From Bacillota bacterium (lineage in GTDB: Bacteria; Bacillota; Clostridia; Oscillospirales; Oscillospiraceae), in assembly GCA_029225225.1 (NCBI GenBank), contig JAQXWB010000043.1:1-64000 (forward strand): DNA of 64,000 bases, read 5' to 3'. The first letter of the stretch is position 1, and each line of letters starts with the position of its first letter. Under the pieces are notes generated by a model that was not told the DNA's origin, did not search any database, and saw only the letters and a program-made list of their open reading frames with translations. The translations under genes were made by a program, and so were the position numbers. This document shows, in pieces, positions 37,005-46,128 of the stretch.

Positions 37005-37225
37005 AAAGGCGGCTTGCGCCGCCTATAACCCCGCTTTGGCCGTGTAGCTCCGATTATAACCTGCACAATAAGGCAGGTGGGTTGTCTCTCCGCGTCTTAG
37101 CTGCTTCCAACATCCATTCACGGTCGAAGCCGGAACGGGAGGCCTGCAATCCGAGGCGGAAGTCCGACATCCCTTAAATTTGATGTGGGTTTAAAGGGAG
37201 CTATCACGCACCAAGCAGGGAACTA
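37005..37225 (-). ncRNA. ssrS: Probable 6S RNA
   Basis: Minus strand ends pair: CCCTGCTTGGTGCGTGATAGCTCC with GGAGCTACACGGCCAAAGCGGGG; central hairpin ACCTGCCTTATTGTGCAGGT; followed by GGCGGCGCAAGCCGCCTTTTT terminator. Confidence 0.6.
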
Positions 37226-37255
37226 TATTTGAATTTGAACGTCAAAAGCGCAGGG

Positions 37256-37564
37256 TTAATCCTCGTCTGCCTCGTCTGTCTCGTCTGTCTCTACTTCGTC
37301 ATCAAACAGGGATTGCATCAAAAGATCATAGACGGCATTCAGTTCATTCTCGTCCTCCACGGCAATCAGAATCGGATCTCCGTTTTCCGTGACGGATTTC
37401 AAAATGCTGACCTCCAGCTCCTCCGCGTTCTCATCGGCATCGGCAGGCGTGAGCGCAAGATATTCCGCACCGCGATAGGTCACGGAAGACAAAACCTCAA
37501 GCTCGTATTCCACACCGTCTTCATCGGTAATAGAAATAATGTTTGCGCCATAGTCTTGCTCCAT
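37256..37564 (-). CDS. DUF1292 domain protein
   Basis: MEQDYGANIISITDEDGVEYELEVLSSVTYRGAEYLALTPAD...AVEDENELNAVYDLLMQ. Confidence 0.85.
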   Translation of the reverse strand: MEQDYGANIISITDEDGVEYELEVLSSVTYRGAEYLALTPADADENAEELEVSILKSVTENGDPILIAVEDENELNAVYDLLMQSLFDDEVETDETDEADED

Positions 37565-38059
37565 AAGGAAGTACCTCCTGTGTTTCTCTGCTTTTATTCT
37601 ACTCCGCTTTGCGCAGAAAATCAAGAGGAAATCGGGCGAAACCTTTGCACAAAACATTTTTCCTGCGCCGGATGCATTTTTCCCCGCGGTTCACGCGCCG
37701 CTTTTCTTCCACCTGAGAAAATAGAGGAATTCGGGAAAAGCGCACGGGAAGCGATCTTGCCGAAAAAACCAAACAACCTTTTCCCCGTTTGTTCTTAGTT
37801 TCTCAAAAAGTCGGAAAAATATCAAACAAAAAAAGCACTAATACAGATTTGACAAGCGTGATATAATTATAAAGATAGTGATAATGGGTTTTGTTTGCTG
37901 TCTTATGCGGGACGTATGATGAAGCCATGCATACGGCGCGCCGGCAGAGCAAATAAAAAGCCGCAGCCAAGCATGCCGCGTTTCATGCGCCGATTTCCGC
38001 TCTATATATTGAATGTATCATAGATCAAATGCTGATATTTCAGAAAGTGAGGGTTTCCT

Positions 38060-40705
38060 ATGGCAAAGAATCCGCAGATGCCCGCAAAGCAACCGCATAT
38101 TGCATGGCGTATCACCCGCGTCGTTTTGCATATCTTCGGTAAAATCCTTCTTTGGGCAATGATTGTTGCCGGTACGGTCGCACTGATTGCCGCAATCGCA
38201 GGCACGATTTTTATGACAAAATTCTCCGATTATCTCAAGCAGGACGTCATTCCCAAGAGCAGAGAATACGCAGAGTCCCTTGAGCTGGACAATAATTCGC
38301 TGGCGCAGACCTCCATCATTTATTATTTGGATTCGGGCAGCGGTGAGTATCGCGAATTGCAGCAGCTCTATGCTACGCAGAACCGTATTTGGGTCTCTTA
38401 TGATGAGATCCCGTTGGATCTGGTGCATGCCGCAATCGCCATCGAGGATAAGCGCTACTTGGAGCATGACGGCGTTGACTGGCTGCGTACGCTGTCCGCC
38501 GTGCGCAACTTCATCGGCGGCGATTCCTCTTTCGGCGCTTCGACGATCACGCAGCAGCTTATCAAGAATCTCTCGCAGGAGGACGATATCACCGTCAACC
38601 GCAAGGTGCAGGAGATCTTCAGAGCTCTTGCCGTTGAGGAGCGCTACACAAAAACCGAGATCATGGAATGGTATCTCAACACCATCTATCTCGGCGAGGG
38701 GTGCTACGGTGTGCAGAGCGCGGCAGAGGTTTATTTCGGCAAAGATGTCGGCGAGTTGACCGCCGCTGAGTGCGCGAGCCTCATCGCCATCACAAACAAC
38801 CCCTCCCTTTACGATCCGTATATCAACCCGGAGGGGAACCGCCACCGTCAGGTCATCATTCTTGACGAGATGTACGCCCAAGGCTATATCGAAACAGAGA
38901 CGGGGTTAGAGGCTGCAAAGGCGCAGGAGATGGTCTTCCATAACGGTCGTTACGACGAAGAGACCTATGTCTGCGGCAATTGCGGATTCGAAGGTCCTCG
39001 CAGCGAATATATCGAGCAGGAGGAGGACGCCTATTTCTGCCCGAATTGCAATACGCAAAACTATGCCGTAGACGACAACAACGCATATTCCTATTTCGTG
39101 GACACAGTCTACCGAGATGTGGTCAACGATCTGTGCGACAAATACGATCTGAGTGAGCAGGCTGCGGTACAGAAGCTTCTGACCGGCGGCTACCGCATTT
39201 ACTCGACCTATGATCCCAAAGCGCAGGAGCTGATCGACCGTGTGTACGAGAACCCTGACAATGTGCCGAACACCGTCAGCACGCAGCAGCTCCAATCCGC
39301 CGTCGTTCTGATTGATAACGAGACAGGCGACATTATCGCCATGTCCGGCGGTGTGGGAGAGAAGGAAGGCAGCCTTTCGCTCAACCGCGCAACACAAAGC
39401 AAGCTGCCGACCGGTTCCTCTATTAAGCCGATTTCCGTGTACGCCCCTGCGCTTGACGCGGGCATCATCACCCCGGCAACCGCTTTTGAAGACTCGCCGT
39501 TCTATGATGACACCTCGTGGCCGAAAAACAGCGGCGGCAGCTATAGCGGTCCCTGCCTTGTTCTGCGCGGTGTCACCAGCTCTCTGAACACCATCTCCGT
39601 CAAAACACTGGATGCCCTCGGCACGCAGAACAGCTATGATTTCCTCACCCAAAATATGGGAATCACCACGCTGGTTGACTCGCTCGAACGCGGCGGTCAG
39701 CATTACACCGACATTGCCTATGCGCCTTTGGCGCTGGGCGAGCTGACCTACGGCTTGACCGTGCGAGAAATGACGCAGGCCTACGCCGTGTTCGCAAACA
39801 GCGGCGTGTTCCGCGAGGCACGCACCTATACGCTGGTCGTCGATCCCGAAGGCAACACCGTTTTGGAGAATACGCAGGAGAGTCACACCGCCATCAGTGA
39901 AAAGGCAAACTACTATATGACCTATATGTTGGAAAGCGCCGTCGCCTACGGCACTGGCACGCCGGCATCTATGAACAATATGGCAGTTGCCGGTAAGACG
40001 GGCACCTCCAATAACAACCAAACCCGCTGGTTTGCAGGCTACACACCCTATTACACCGCAGTAGTCTGGTGCGGCTACGACGAGCCGGAAGAGGTCATTC
40101 TCTCCGATTCTTGGACGAATCCCGCCATCGTAATGTGGAATCAGGTCATGAAGCCGCTGCATGAAAATCTGGAATACCGCTCCTTCCCGCAGCCCGACGG
40201 CGTAGGTTACTACTCCGTCTGCTCCGACTGCGGCATGCTTGCCACCGAAGCATGCGAGAAGGATGTCCGCAGCAACGGGCAAAACCGTGTAACGACCGTG
40301 CGTCTGTTCTGGCAGGATGCTCCGGCCAAGAAATGCACCTGTCATACGATGGTCAAGATATGTCAGACCTCCGGTAAGATCGCAAACGAATATTGCGAGC
40401 ATGTGGAGGGCAACACCGTTACCGAACAAGGCATGCTGATCTACAACAATTATTGGAAGGTCAACAAGGACGCACCGTATGTCTACAACGAGAAGAATAA
40501 GGACTCGTTCTGCACCCTGCATACTTCAGACTCCACGCGTCCTTCGACCGAGACTCCCACAGAACCAAGTACGGATCCAACCGAGGCTCCCACAGAACCA
40601 AGTACGAATCCAACCGAGGCGCCGCAGCCATCCACCGACCCCGCCGCTGCACTCCCGCCGAATGAAGATCCGTGGTATGCCAAGCGTAGGATCCAAACCG
40701 CATAA
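38060..40705 (+). CDS. Class A penicillin-binding protein (PBP1A-like) with extracytoplasmic zinc-ribbon insertion and Pro/Thr-rich tail
   Basis: GT51 AIAIEDKRYLEHDGVDWLRT...GASTITQQLIKNL; TP KLPTGSSIKPISVYAPAL..., AGKTGTSNNNQTRWFAGYTP; insertion YVCGNCGFEGPRSEYIEQEEDAYFCPNCN. Confidence 0.95.
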   Translation: MAKNPQMPAKQPHIAWRITRVVLHIFGKILLWAMIVAGTVALIAAIAGTIFMTKFSDYLKQDVIPKSREYAESLELDNNSLAQTSIIYYLDSGSGEYRELQQLYATQNRIWVSYDEIPLDLVHAAIAIEDKRYLEHDGVDWLRTLSAVRNFIGGDSSFGASTITQQLIKNLSQEDDITVNRKVQEIFRALAVEERYTKTEIMEWYLNTIYLGEGCYGVQSAAEVYFGKDVGELTAAECASLIAITNNPSLYDPYINPEGNRHRQVIILDEMYAQGYIETETGLEAAKAQEMVFHNGRYDEETYVCGNCGFEGPRSEYIEQEEDAYFCPNCNTQNYAVDDNNAYSYFVDTVYRDVVNDLCDKYDLSEQAAVQKLLTGGYRIYSTYDPKAQELIDRVYENPDNVPNTVSTQQLQSAVVLIDNETGDIIAMSGGVGEKEGSLSLNRATQSKLPTGSSIKPISVYAPALDAGIITPATAFEDSPFYDDTSWPKNSGGSYSGPCLVLRGVTSSLNTISVKTLDALGTQNSYDFLTQNMGITTLVDSLERGGQHYTDIAYAPLALGELTYGLTVREMTQAYAVFANSGVFREARTYTLVVDPEGNTVLENTQESHTAISEKANYYMTYMLESAVAYGTGTPASMNNMAVAGKTGTSNNNQTRWFAGYTPYYTAVVWCGYDEPEEVILSDSWTNPAIVMWNQVMKPLHENLEYRSFPQPDGVGYYSVCSDCGMLATEACEKDVRSNGQNRVTTVRLFWQDAPAKKCTCHTMVKICQTSGKIANEYCEHVEGNTVTEQGMLIYNNYWKVNKDAPYVYNEKNKDSFCTLHTSDSTRPSTETPTEPSTDPTEAPTEPSTNPTEAPQPSTDPAAALPPNEDPWYAKRRIQTA
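40551..40625 (+). repeat. In-frame tandem repeat encoding TPTEPSTDPTEA/PTEPSTNPTEA
   Basis: ctcccacagaaccaagtacg[g/a]atccaaccgagg repeated twice. Confidence 0.85.
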
Positions 40706-40747
40706 ACCAATAGATTATTATAGATTATAGACGCAGGAGAAGCCCCC

Positions 40748-41626
40748 ATGTGGATTGCAAAGCATTGGAAGGACTATGAAGTCCTTGACACCTCCGACGG
40801 AGAGAAACTCGAACGTTGGGGAAAATACTATCTGGTTCGCCCTGACCCGCAGGTCATATGGGCAACACCCAAGCAGCATGCGCGCTGGCGCAGCTATGAC
40901 GCCCGCTACGCCCGTTCGAACAGCGGAGGCGGTCAGTGGTCGCAGCATAGGCTTCCCGAACGCTGGCAGATTCGCTACCGCGATCTGACCTTCAATGTGA
41001 AGCCGATGAATTTCAAGCACACGGGAGTCTTCCCGGAGCAAGCGGTGAACTGGGATTTCATTGACACGCAGATTCGCTCTGCGGGTCGTCCCGTCAGCGT
41101 TTTGAATCTCTTTGCCTACACCGGCGGCGCAACGCTTGCAGCGGCAAAAGCAGGCGCGTCCGTGTGCCATGTAGACGCGGCAAAGGGTATGGTCGCATGG
41201 GCGCGGGAAAACGCCGCCTCCTCCGGTCTGTCCGAAGCGCCGATCCGTTGGATCATTGACGATTGTGCAAAATTTGTCGAGCGTGAGATCAAACGCGGCA
41301 GACGTTATGATGCCGTGGTCATGGATCCCCCCTCCTACGGTCGGGGACCTTCCGGTGAAATTTGGAAGCTGGAAAAGGACCTTTATCCGTTTCTGAAGCT
41401 GGTTGCGGGCGTACTGTCGGACAAGCCGCTCTTTTTCATCATCAATTCCTACACGACCGGGCTTGCACCGTCCGTGCTGACCTGTCTTTTGGACACCATT
41501 CTCACGCCGCGTTTCGGAGGGCAGACTGTCTCGGAAGAATTGGGACTACCTGTGACAGAGTCCGGCATCGTGCTTCCCTGCGGCGCTTCCGCGCACTGGA
41601 CGTCGGAGAGGAGGGACGGCAGATGA
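40748..41626 (+). CDS. Class I SAM-dependent (RlmI-like) methyltransferase
   Basis: VLNLFAYTGGATLAAAKAGASVCHVDAAKGMVAWARENA...YDAVVMDPPSYGRGPSGEIWKLEKDLYP. Confidence 0.88.
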   Translation: MWIAKHWKDYEVLDTSDGEKLERWGKYYLVRPDPQVIWATPKQHARWRSYDARYARSNSGGGQWSQHRLPERWQIRYRDLTFNVKPMNFKHTGVFPEQAVNWDFIDTQIRSAGRPVSVLNLFAYTGGATLAAAKAGASVCHVDAAKGMVAWARENAASSGLSEAPIRWIIDDCAKFVEREIKRGRRYDAVVMDPPSYGRGPSGEIWKLEKDLYPFLKLVAGVLSDKPLFFIINSYTTGLAPSVLTCLLDTILTPRFGGQTVSEELGLPVTESGIVLPCGASAHWTSERRDGR

Positions 41627-42471
41627 GCGTGGCTGTCAAGATTGCCGATTTGCACTTTTCCTACGCCGCGCAGACGGAGGGAAAGCCTCTAAAGGTTTTC
41701 GATGGGCTTGACCTTACGATTGCGGCGGGCAGCTTCGTGGCTGTGTTAGGACATAACGGCTGTGGGAAATCGACGTTAGCCAAGCATCTGAACGCCATTT
41801 TGCTGCCGGAAGGCGGCAGCGTCAGCGTTTTCGGCATGGATACCAAGGACGAGGCACTCCTGCTGAATATCCGCCGCACCGTCGGCATGGTATTTCAAAA
41901 TCCCGACAATCAAATGGTCGCCAATGTTGTCGAGGAGGATGTCGCCTTCGCCCCGGAAAACCTCGGCGTTCCGTCGGAGGAAATCCGCCAGCGGGTCGAT
42001 GATGCGCTGAAAGCCGTCGGCATGTATGAATACCGCAAGCATGCGCCCCACCTGCTCTCCGGCGGGCAAAAGCAGCGCGTTGCCATCGCGGGCGTGATCG
42101 CCATGCAGCCGCAGTGCATCGTCCTTGACGAGCCGACAGCGATGCTGGATCCCCATGGGCGCGAGGAGGTCATTCGCACCATTGAACGCCTGAACAAAGA
42201 AAAAGGCATTACCGTTGTGCTGATCACCCATCATATGACCGAAGCGATCCGCGCCGACCGTGTGATCGTCATGGATGAGGGTAAGATTCTGATCGACGGC
42301 ACCCCGAAAGAGGTGTTTACGCAGGTGGAGCTGCTGCGCGGCGCGGGCTTAAGCGTTCCGGCAACAACGCAGCTCCTTTATGAGCTAAACAAGGCCGGCT
42401 GCAAGCTGCCGCCGGACGCGCTTTCAACAGAAGAATGTGCGCAGGCACTTTACGCGATGCTAAAGGCTTGA
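41623..42471 (+). CDS. ecfA1: ECF transporter ATPase EcfA1
   Basis: GHNGCGKSTLAKHLNAILLP, VGMVFQNPDNQMVANVVEEDVAFAPENLG, LSGGQKQRVAIAG; start at MSVAVKIADLHFSY. Confidence 0.93.
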   Translation: MSVAVKIADLHFSYAAQTEGKPLKVFDGLDLTIAAGSFVAVLGHNGCGKSTLAKHLNAILLPEGGSVSVFGMDTKDEALLLNIRRTVGMVFQNPDNQMVANVVEEDVAFAPENLGVPSEEIRQRVDDALKAVGMYEYRKHAPHLLSGGQKQRVAIAGVIAMQPQCIVLDEPTAMLDPHGREEVIRTIERLNKEKGITVVLITHHMTEAIRADRVIVMDEGKILIDGTPKEVFTQVELLRGAGLSVPATTQLLYELNKAGCKLPPDALSTEECAQALYAMLKA

Positions 42472-42490
42472 CCACAAGGAGGAACCACAT

Positions 42491-43357
42491 TTGTCTGCAA
42501 TCATCGAGGTGCAAAACCTCTGCCATACCTACAGCGTCGGCACACCCTTTGAGCACGCCGCTGTGAAGCATATCTCCTTTTCCGTGGAGAAGGGTGAGTT
42601 TCTGGGGCTGATCGGGCACACAGGCTCCGGAAAATCCACACTGATCCAGCATTTGAACGGCCTGCTCAAGCCGACCGAGGGCGATATTCTCCTTGGCGGC
42701 GAGAGCATTTGGAAGGACAAAGAGACGACCCGCGCGGCGCGTTTTCGCGTCGGGCTGGTCTTTCAATATCCGGAATATCAGCTATTTGAGGAGACGGTGT
42801 ATAAGGATGTCGCCTTCGGCCCGAAAAACATGGGGCTGAAGGAGGAGGAAATCCGAGACCGTGTTCTGCGCGCCATTGGTTTTGTCGGGCTGGATGCGTC
42901 CGTTTTGGACAAGTCTCCCTTTGATCTTTCCGGCGGTCAGAAGCGGCGCGTTGCCATTGCGGGCGTAATCGCCATGGAGCCGGAGATTGTGATCTTTGAC
43001 GAGCCGACAGCCGGTCTTGACCCTGCCGGCTGCGCTTCCCTGTTGGAAAACATCCGTGCCTATCAAGCCTCTACGCAGGCGACCGTGATCATGGTCAGCC
43101 ATTCGATGGACGAGGTCGCCGCACTTGCGGATCGTCTGCTCGTAATGAACGAGGGCAGCGTCGAAATGCTCGGCACGCCGAAGGAGGTCTTTTCTCATGC
43201 GGAGCGCCTGTGTGAAATCGGTCTTGCCGTCCCGCAGATCACGTCCCTGTTTTTACGCCTGCGGGAGCTGGGAATCCCTGTCGATCCTGCGACCTATACC
43301 GTTGCGGATGCCTTGCGTCAGCTTCTTCTCCTGAAGGGAGGCAAAGCCGATGCTTAA
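42491..43357 (+). CDS. ecfA2: ECF transporter ATPase EcfA2
   Basis: GHTGSGKSTLIQHLNGLLKP, FQYPEYQLFEETVYKDVAFGPKNMG, LSGGQKRRVAIAGVIAMEPEIVIFDEP. Confidence 0.94.
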   Translation: MSAIIEVQNLCHTYSVGTPFEHAAVKHISFSVEKGEFLGLIGHTGSGKSTLIQHLNGLLKPTEGDILLGGESIWKDKETTRAARFRVGLVFQYPEYQLFEETVYKDVAFGPKNMGLKEEEIRDRVLRAIGFVGLDASVLDKSPFDLSGGQKRRVAIAGVIAMEPEIVIFDEPTAGLDPAGCASLLENIRAYQASTQATVIMVSHSMDEVAALADRLLVMNEGSVEMLGTPKEVFSHAERLCEIGLAVPQITSLFLRLRELGIPVDPATYTVADALRQLLLLKGGKADA

Positions 43358-44153
43358 AGACATTACCCTCGGGCAGTATTTCCCGGGAGATACCGTAATT
43401 CATCGTCTTGACCCGCGCACAAAGCTCTTGATGGTCATAATTTATATTGTTGCGCTCTTTCTGTGCAAATGGTTTGTCTCGTATGCCGTCGCGCTCCTCT
43501 TTTTGGTAACTGCTGTCGCACTGTCCAAGATTCGACCGAAAGCGCTGTTTAAGGGCTTGAAGCCGCTGCTCATTATCATCATTTTTACGGCTGTCTTAAA
43601 TCTTTTCTACACCGACGGTACGGTGTTGGTAAAATTTTGGATCTTTCAGATCACCCGCGAGGGTATCATCAACGCCGTTTTCCTCGTGCTGCGTATTATG
43701 CTGCTGGTCATGGGCACCTTTTTGCTCACCTATACGACCTCTCCCATCGCACTGACGGACGGCTTGGAATCGCTCCTCTCTCCATTGAAAAAGCTGCATT
43801 TTCCCGTGCATGAGCTTGCAATGATGATGAGCATTGCGCTGCGCTTCATCCCGACCTTGATTGAAGAGACGGACAAGATCATCTCCGCGCAAAAAGCACG
43901 CGGCGCGGATTTTGAAACGGGCAACATTTTCCGCCGTGCCAAAGCGCTGATTCCGATTCTCGTGCCGCTGTTTGTCAGCGCCTTTCGTCGGGCGGACGAG
44001 CTGGCAACGGCGATGGAATGCCGCTGCTATCATGGCGGCAAGGGACGTACCAAGCTCAAACAGCTCCGTTACCGCAGGCGCGATGTGCTTACGCTCCTGC
44101 TCGGTGCCGCTCTGCTGTCCGGCGTGATTGTAATGCGCCACTTCGGTCTTTAA
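43350..44153 (+). CDS. ecfT: ECF transporter transmembrane protein EcfT
   Basis: GQYFPGDTVIHRLDPRTKLLMVIIYIV; SAQKARGADFETGNIFRRAKALIPILVPLFVSAFRRADELATAMECRCYHG. Confidence 0.94.
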   Translation: MLKDITLGQYFPGDTVIHRLDPRTKLLMVIIYIVALFLCKWFVSYAVALLFLVTAVALSKIRPKALFKGLKPLLIIIIFTAVLNLFYTDGTVLVKFWIFQITREGIINAVFLVLRIMLLVMGTFLLTYTTSPIALTDGLESLLSPLKKLHFPVHELAMMMSIALRFIPTLIEETDKIISAQKARGADFETGNIFRRAKALIPILVPLFVSAFRRADELATAMECRCYHGGKGRTKLKQLRYRRRDVLTLLLGAALLSGVIVMRHFGL

Positions 44154-44175
44154 AGAAACTTCGGGAGGGATTTCC

Positions 44176-44940
44176 GTGCGGAATATCGCCTTATTCTTGA
44201 AATACGACGGCACCGCCTATCACGGCTGGCAGGTGCAGAAGAACGCCCGCTCCGTGGCACAGACGCTGGAAGAAGCGACCGCTGCGGTGGTCGGGCACAA
44301 GGTGCATCTGACCGGCTGCGGCCGCACCGACGCAGGCGTCCATGCCCGCGTCTATGTGGCAAATTTTCGCACGGAGGCGCGGATCCCGACCGACCGTCTC
44401 CCCTACGCGCTCAACACCCATCTGCCGGACGACATTGTAGTCTATGACGCGCGCGAGGTGCCGGACGGCTTTAATGCCATCGGTTCCTGCGTCCGTAAGG
44501 AGTATACTTATCAAATTTATAATTCCCACATTCGCGATCCCTTCTATGTGAACCGTGCTTGGTTTTATCCTAAGCACTTAGACGAACGCGTGATGCAGGC
44601 GGCGGCGGCGCAGTTCGTCGGCACGCACGATTTCGCCGCCGTGCGCTCCGTCGGGACGGAGGTTCGTTCCACGGTGCGCACCGTGCATCATTTTGAGGTT
44701 GAACGTAAAGGCGACCTGCTTTTCTTCCGCGTGTGTGCCAACGGCTTCCTATACAATATGGCGCGCGCGATGGTCGGCACGGTGGTCTACGCTGCCGAGG
44801 GCAAGCTCGCCCCGACAGACATAGGTAAGATTCTTTCAGACGGCAACCGCACCGCCGCGGGGCCTACCGTTCCCGCAGGAGGTTTATACATGACGCAGCT
44901 TTGGTATGATGACGGGGAGGTGAAGTTCCATGTCCGATAA
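44176..44940 (+). CDS. truA: tRNA pseudouridine(38-40) synthase
   Basis: YDGTAYHGWQVQKNARSVAQTLEEA...GCGRTDAGVHARVYVANFRT...FVGTHDFAAVRS. Confidence 0.95.
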   Translation: MRNIALFLKYDGTAYHGWQVQKNARSVAQTLEEATAAVVGHKVHLTGCGRTDAGVHARVYVANFRTEARIPTDRLPYALNTHLPDDIVVYDAREVPDGFNAIGSCVRKEYTYQIYNSHIRDPFYVNRAWFYPKHLDERVMQAAAAQFVGTHDFAAVRSVGTEVRSTVRTVHHFEVERKGDLLFFRVCANGFLYNMARAMVGTVVYAAEGKLAPTDIGKILSDGNRTAAGPTVPAGGLYMTQLWYDDGEVKFHVR

Positions 44941-46102
44941 AACGGAGATCCAATTTGTCGAAGAAACGCCGGAAGAAAACAAGCCCTCTTCAAAAAAGCG
45001 CTGGCTGATTTTTGTCGGTGTTTTTCTGCTGATTCTCCTTCTACTGGCGTGGTTTTTGCTTTCGAACAGCACCTCGCTCGACGGCGTGAAGCGTTTTTTC
45101 CGCTATCTCGGCAAGGATGAAACACAATACGGCAGGCTGCAATTTGAGAGCTACGGCACTTGCAGCTATGCTTTGGCAGACGGCCGCTTCGCCGTAGCGA
45201 CGCAGGGCGGCGCGACACTCTTTGCCGAGGACGGCAGCGCGTTATGCCGCGTACAGGGGAGCTTTTCTAACCCCGCCATGAAAAGCGCGGACCGCTTTTT
45301 GCTGCTCTATGACATCGGCGGAACCCGTCTCGTTTTGCTCAACAGCGAGGGCGACACGCTCCTTGACACCACAGCCGCAGGCGAGATTTATGACGCTGAG
45401 CTGTCTCCCGAAGGCTATATCAGCGTGCTTTGCGAGGGCACGGATTCCCGCGCTTCCCTAACGGTGTATACCAAAAACGGCGCTACGCCCTATATTCGAA
45501 CTTCAAAGAATCATTATCTCAACACCTGTGCCGTCTCTCCCGACGGGAAATACGCCGCCGTATCCACGCTGGGTCAGCAGGAAATCTCCTTTACCGGGAC
45601 GGTACAGCTTTTGCAAACCGATCAAGAGGAGATCGCAGCAGAGCTATCCCTCGGCGCGCAAATGATTTACGATCTGCGTTTCTTAACGAACAAACGCCTG
45701 TGCGCCATCGGAGAGCAGCGCATTGTATTCTTTGAGGCGGACGGCACCGTCCTTTCAGAATATGAAGAGGACGACGGCGTGCTCACCGGCTACAGCTTTG
45801 ACGGAGATGGCTTTCTCACCCTCGTCTATGACTTATACGATACCGAAGGCGGCAGCCGCCTTGTCACTCTCGATGACACTGGGAAAGAGATCGCCGCCGT
45901 CCGCTTGTCGCGCTCCCCTACCCATATCAGCGCCTACGGCGGCTATGTTTGCATCCTGAATGAGCAGGAGCTTCTGATCTATGACCGCTCCCTGACGCTG
46001 AAAAATAAAACAGAAAACGCAGGCTATCTTGCCGCTTTGGTCCGCTCGGACGGCACCGCAATGTGTGTATCCTCCGGCGAAGCGGTGCTCTATATTCCCT
46101 GA
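44930..46102 (+). CDS. DUF5711-like membrane-anchored beta-propeller protein
   Basis: Single TM after basic stretch, repeated beta-propeller-like LLNSEGDTLLDTT/ AVSPDGKYAAVST. Confidence 0.75.
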   Translation: MSDKTEIQFVEETPEENKPSSKKRWLIFVGVFLLILLLLAWFLLSNSTSLDGVKRFFRYLGKDETQYGRLQFESYGTCSYALADGRFAVATQGGATLFAEDGSALCRVQGSFSNPAMKSADRFLLLYDIGGTRLVLLNSEGDTLLDTTAAGEIYDAELSPEGYISVLCEGTDSRASLTVYTKNGATPYIRTSKNHYLNTCAVSPDGKYAAVSTLGQQEISFTGTVQLLQTDQEEIAAELSLGAQMIYDLRFLTNKRLCAIGEQRIVFFEADGTVLSEYEEDDGVLTGYSFDGDGFLTLVYDLYDTEGGSRLVTLDDTGKEIAAVRLSRSPTHISAYGGYVCILNEQELLIYDRSLTLKNKTENAGYLAALVRSDGTAMCVSSGEAVLYIP

Positions 46103-46128
46103 CGCTTCATTCCACAAGGAGGAATTCT

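Noticed and set aside
38906-40522. 538-aa minus-strand ORF
   Set aside because: Fully antisense to the well-supported PBP1A gene; composition is that of a shadow ORF created by codon bias.
40551-40650. Possible CRISPR-like repeats
   Set aside because: In-frame Pro/Thr-rich coding repeats; no array of spacers anywhere in the window.
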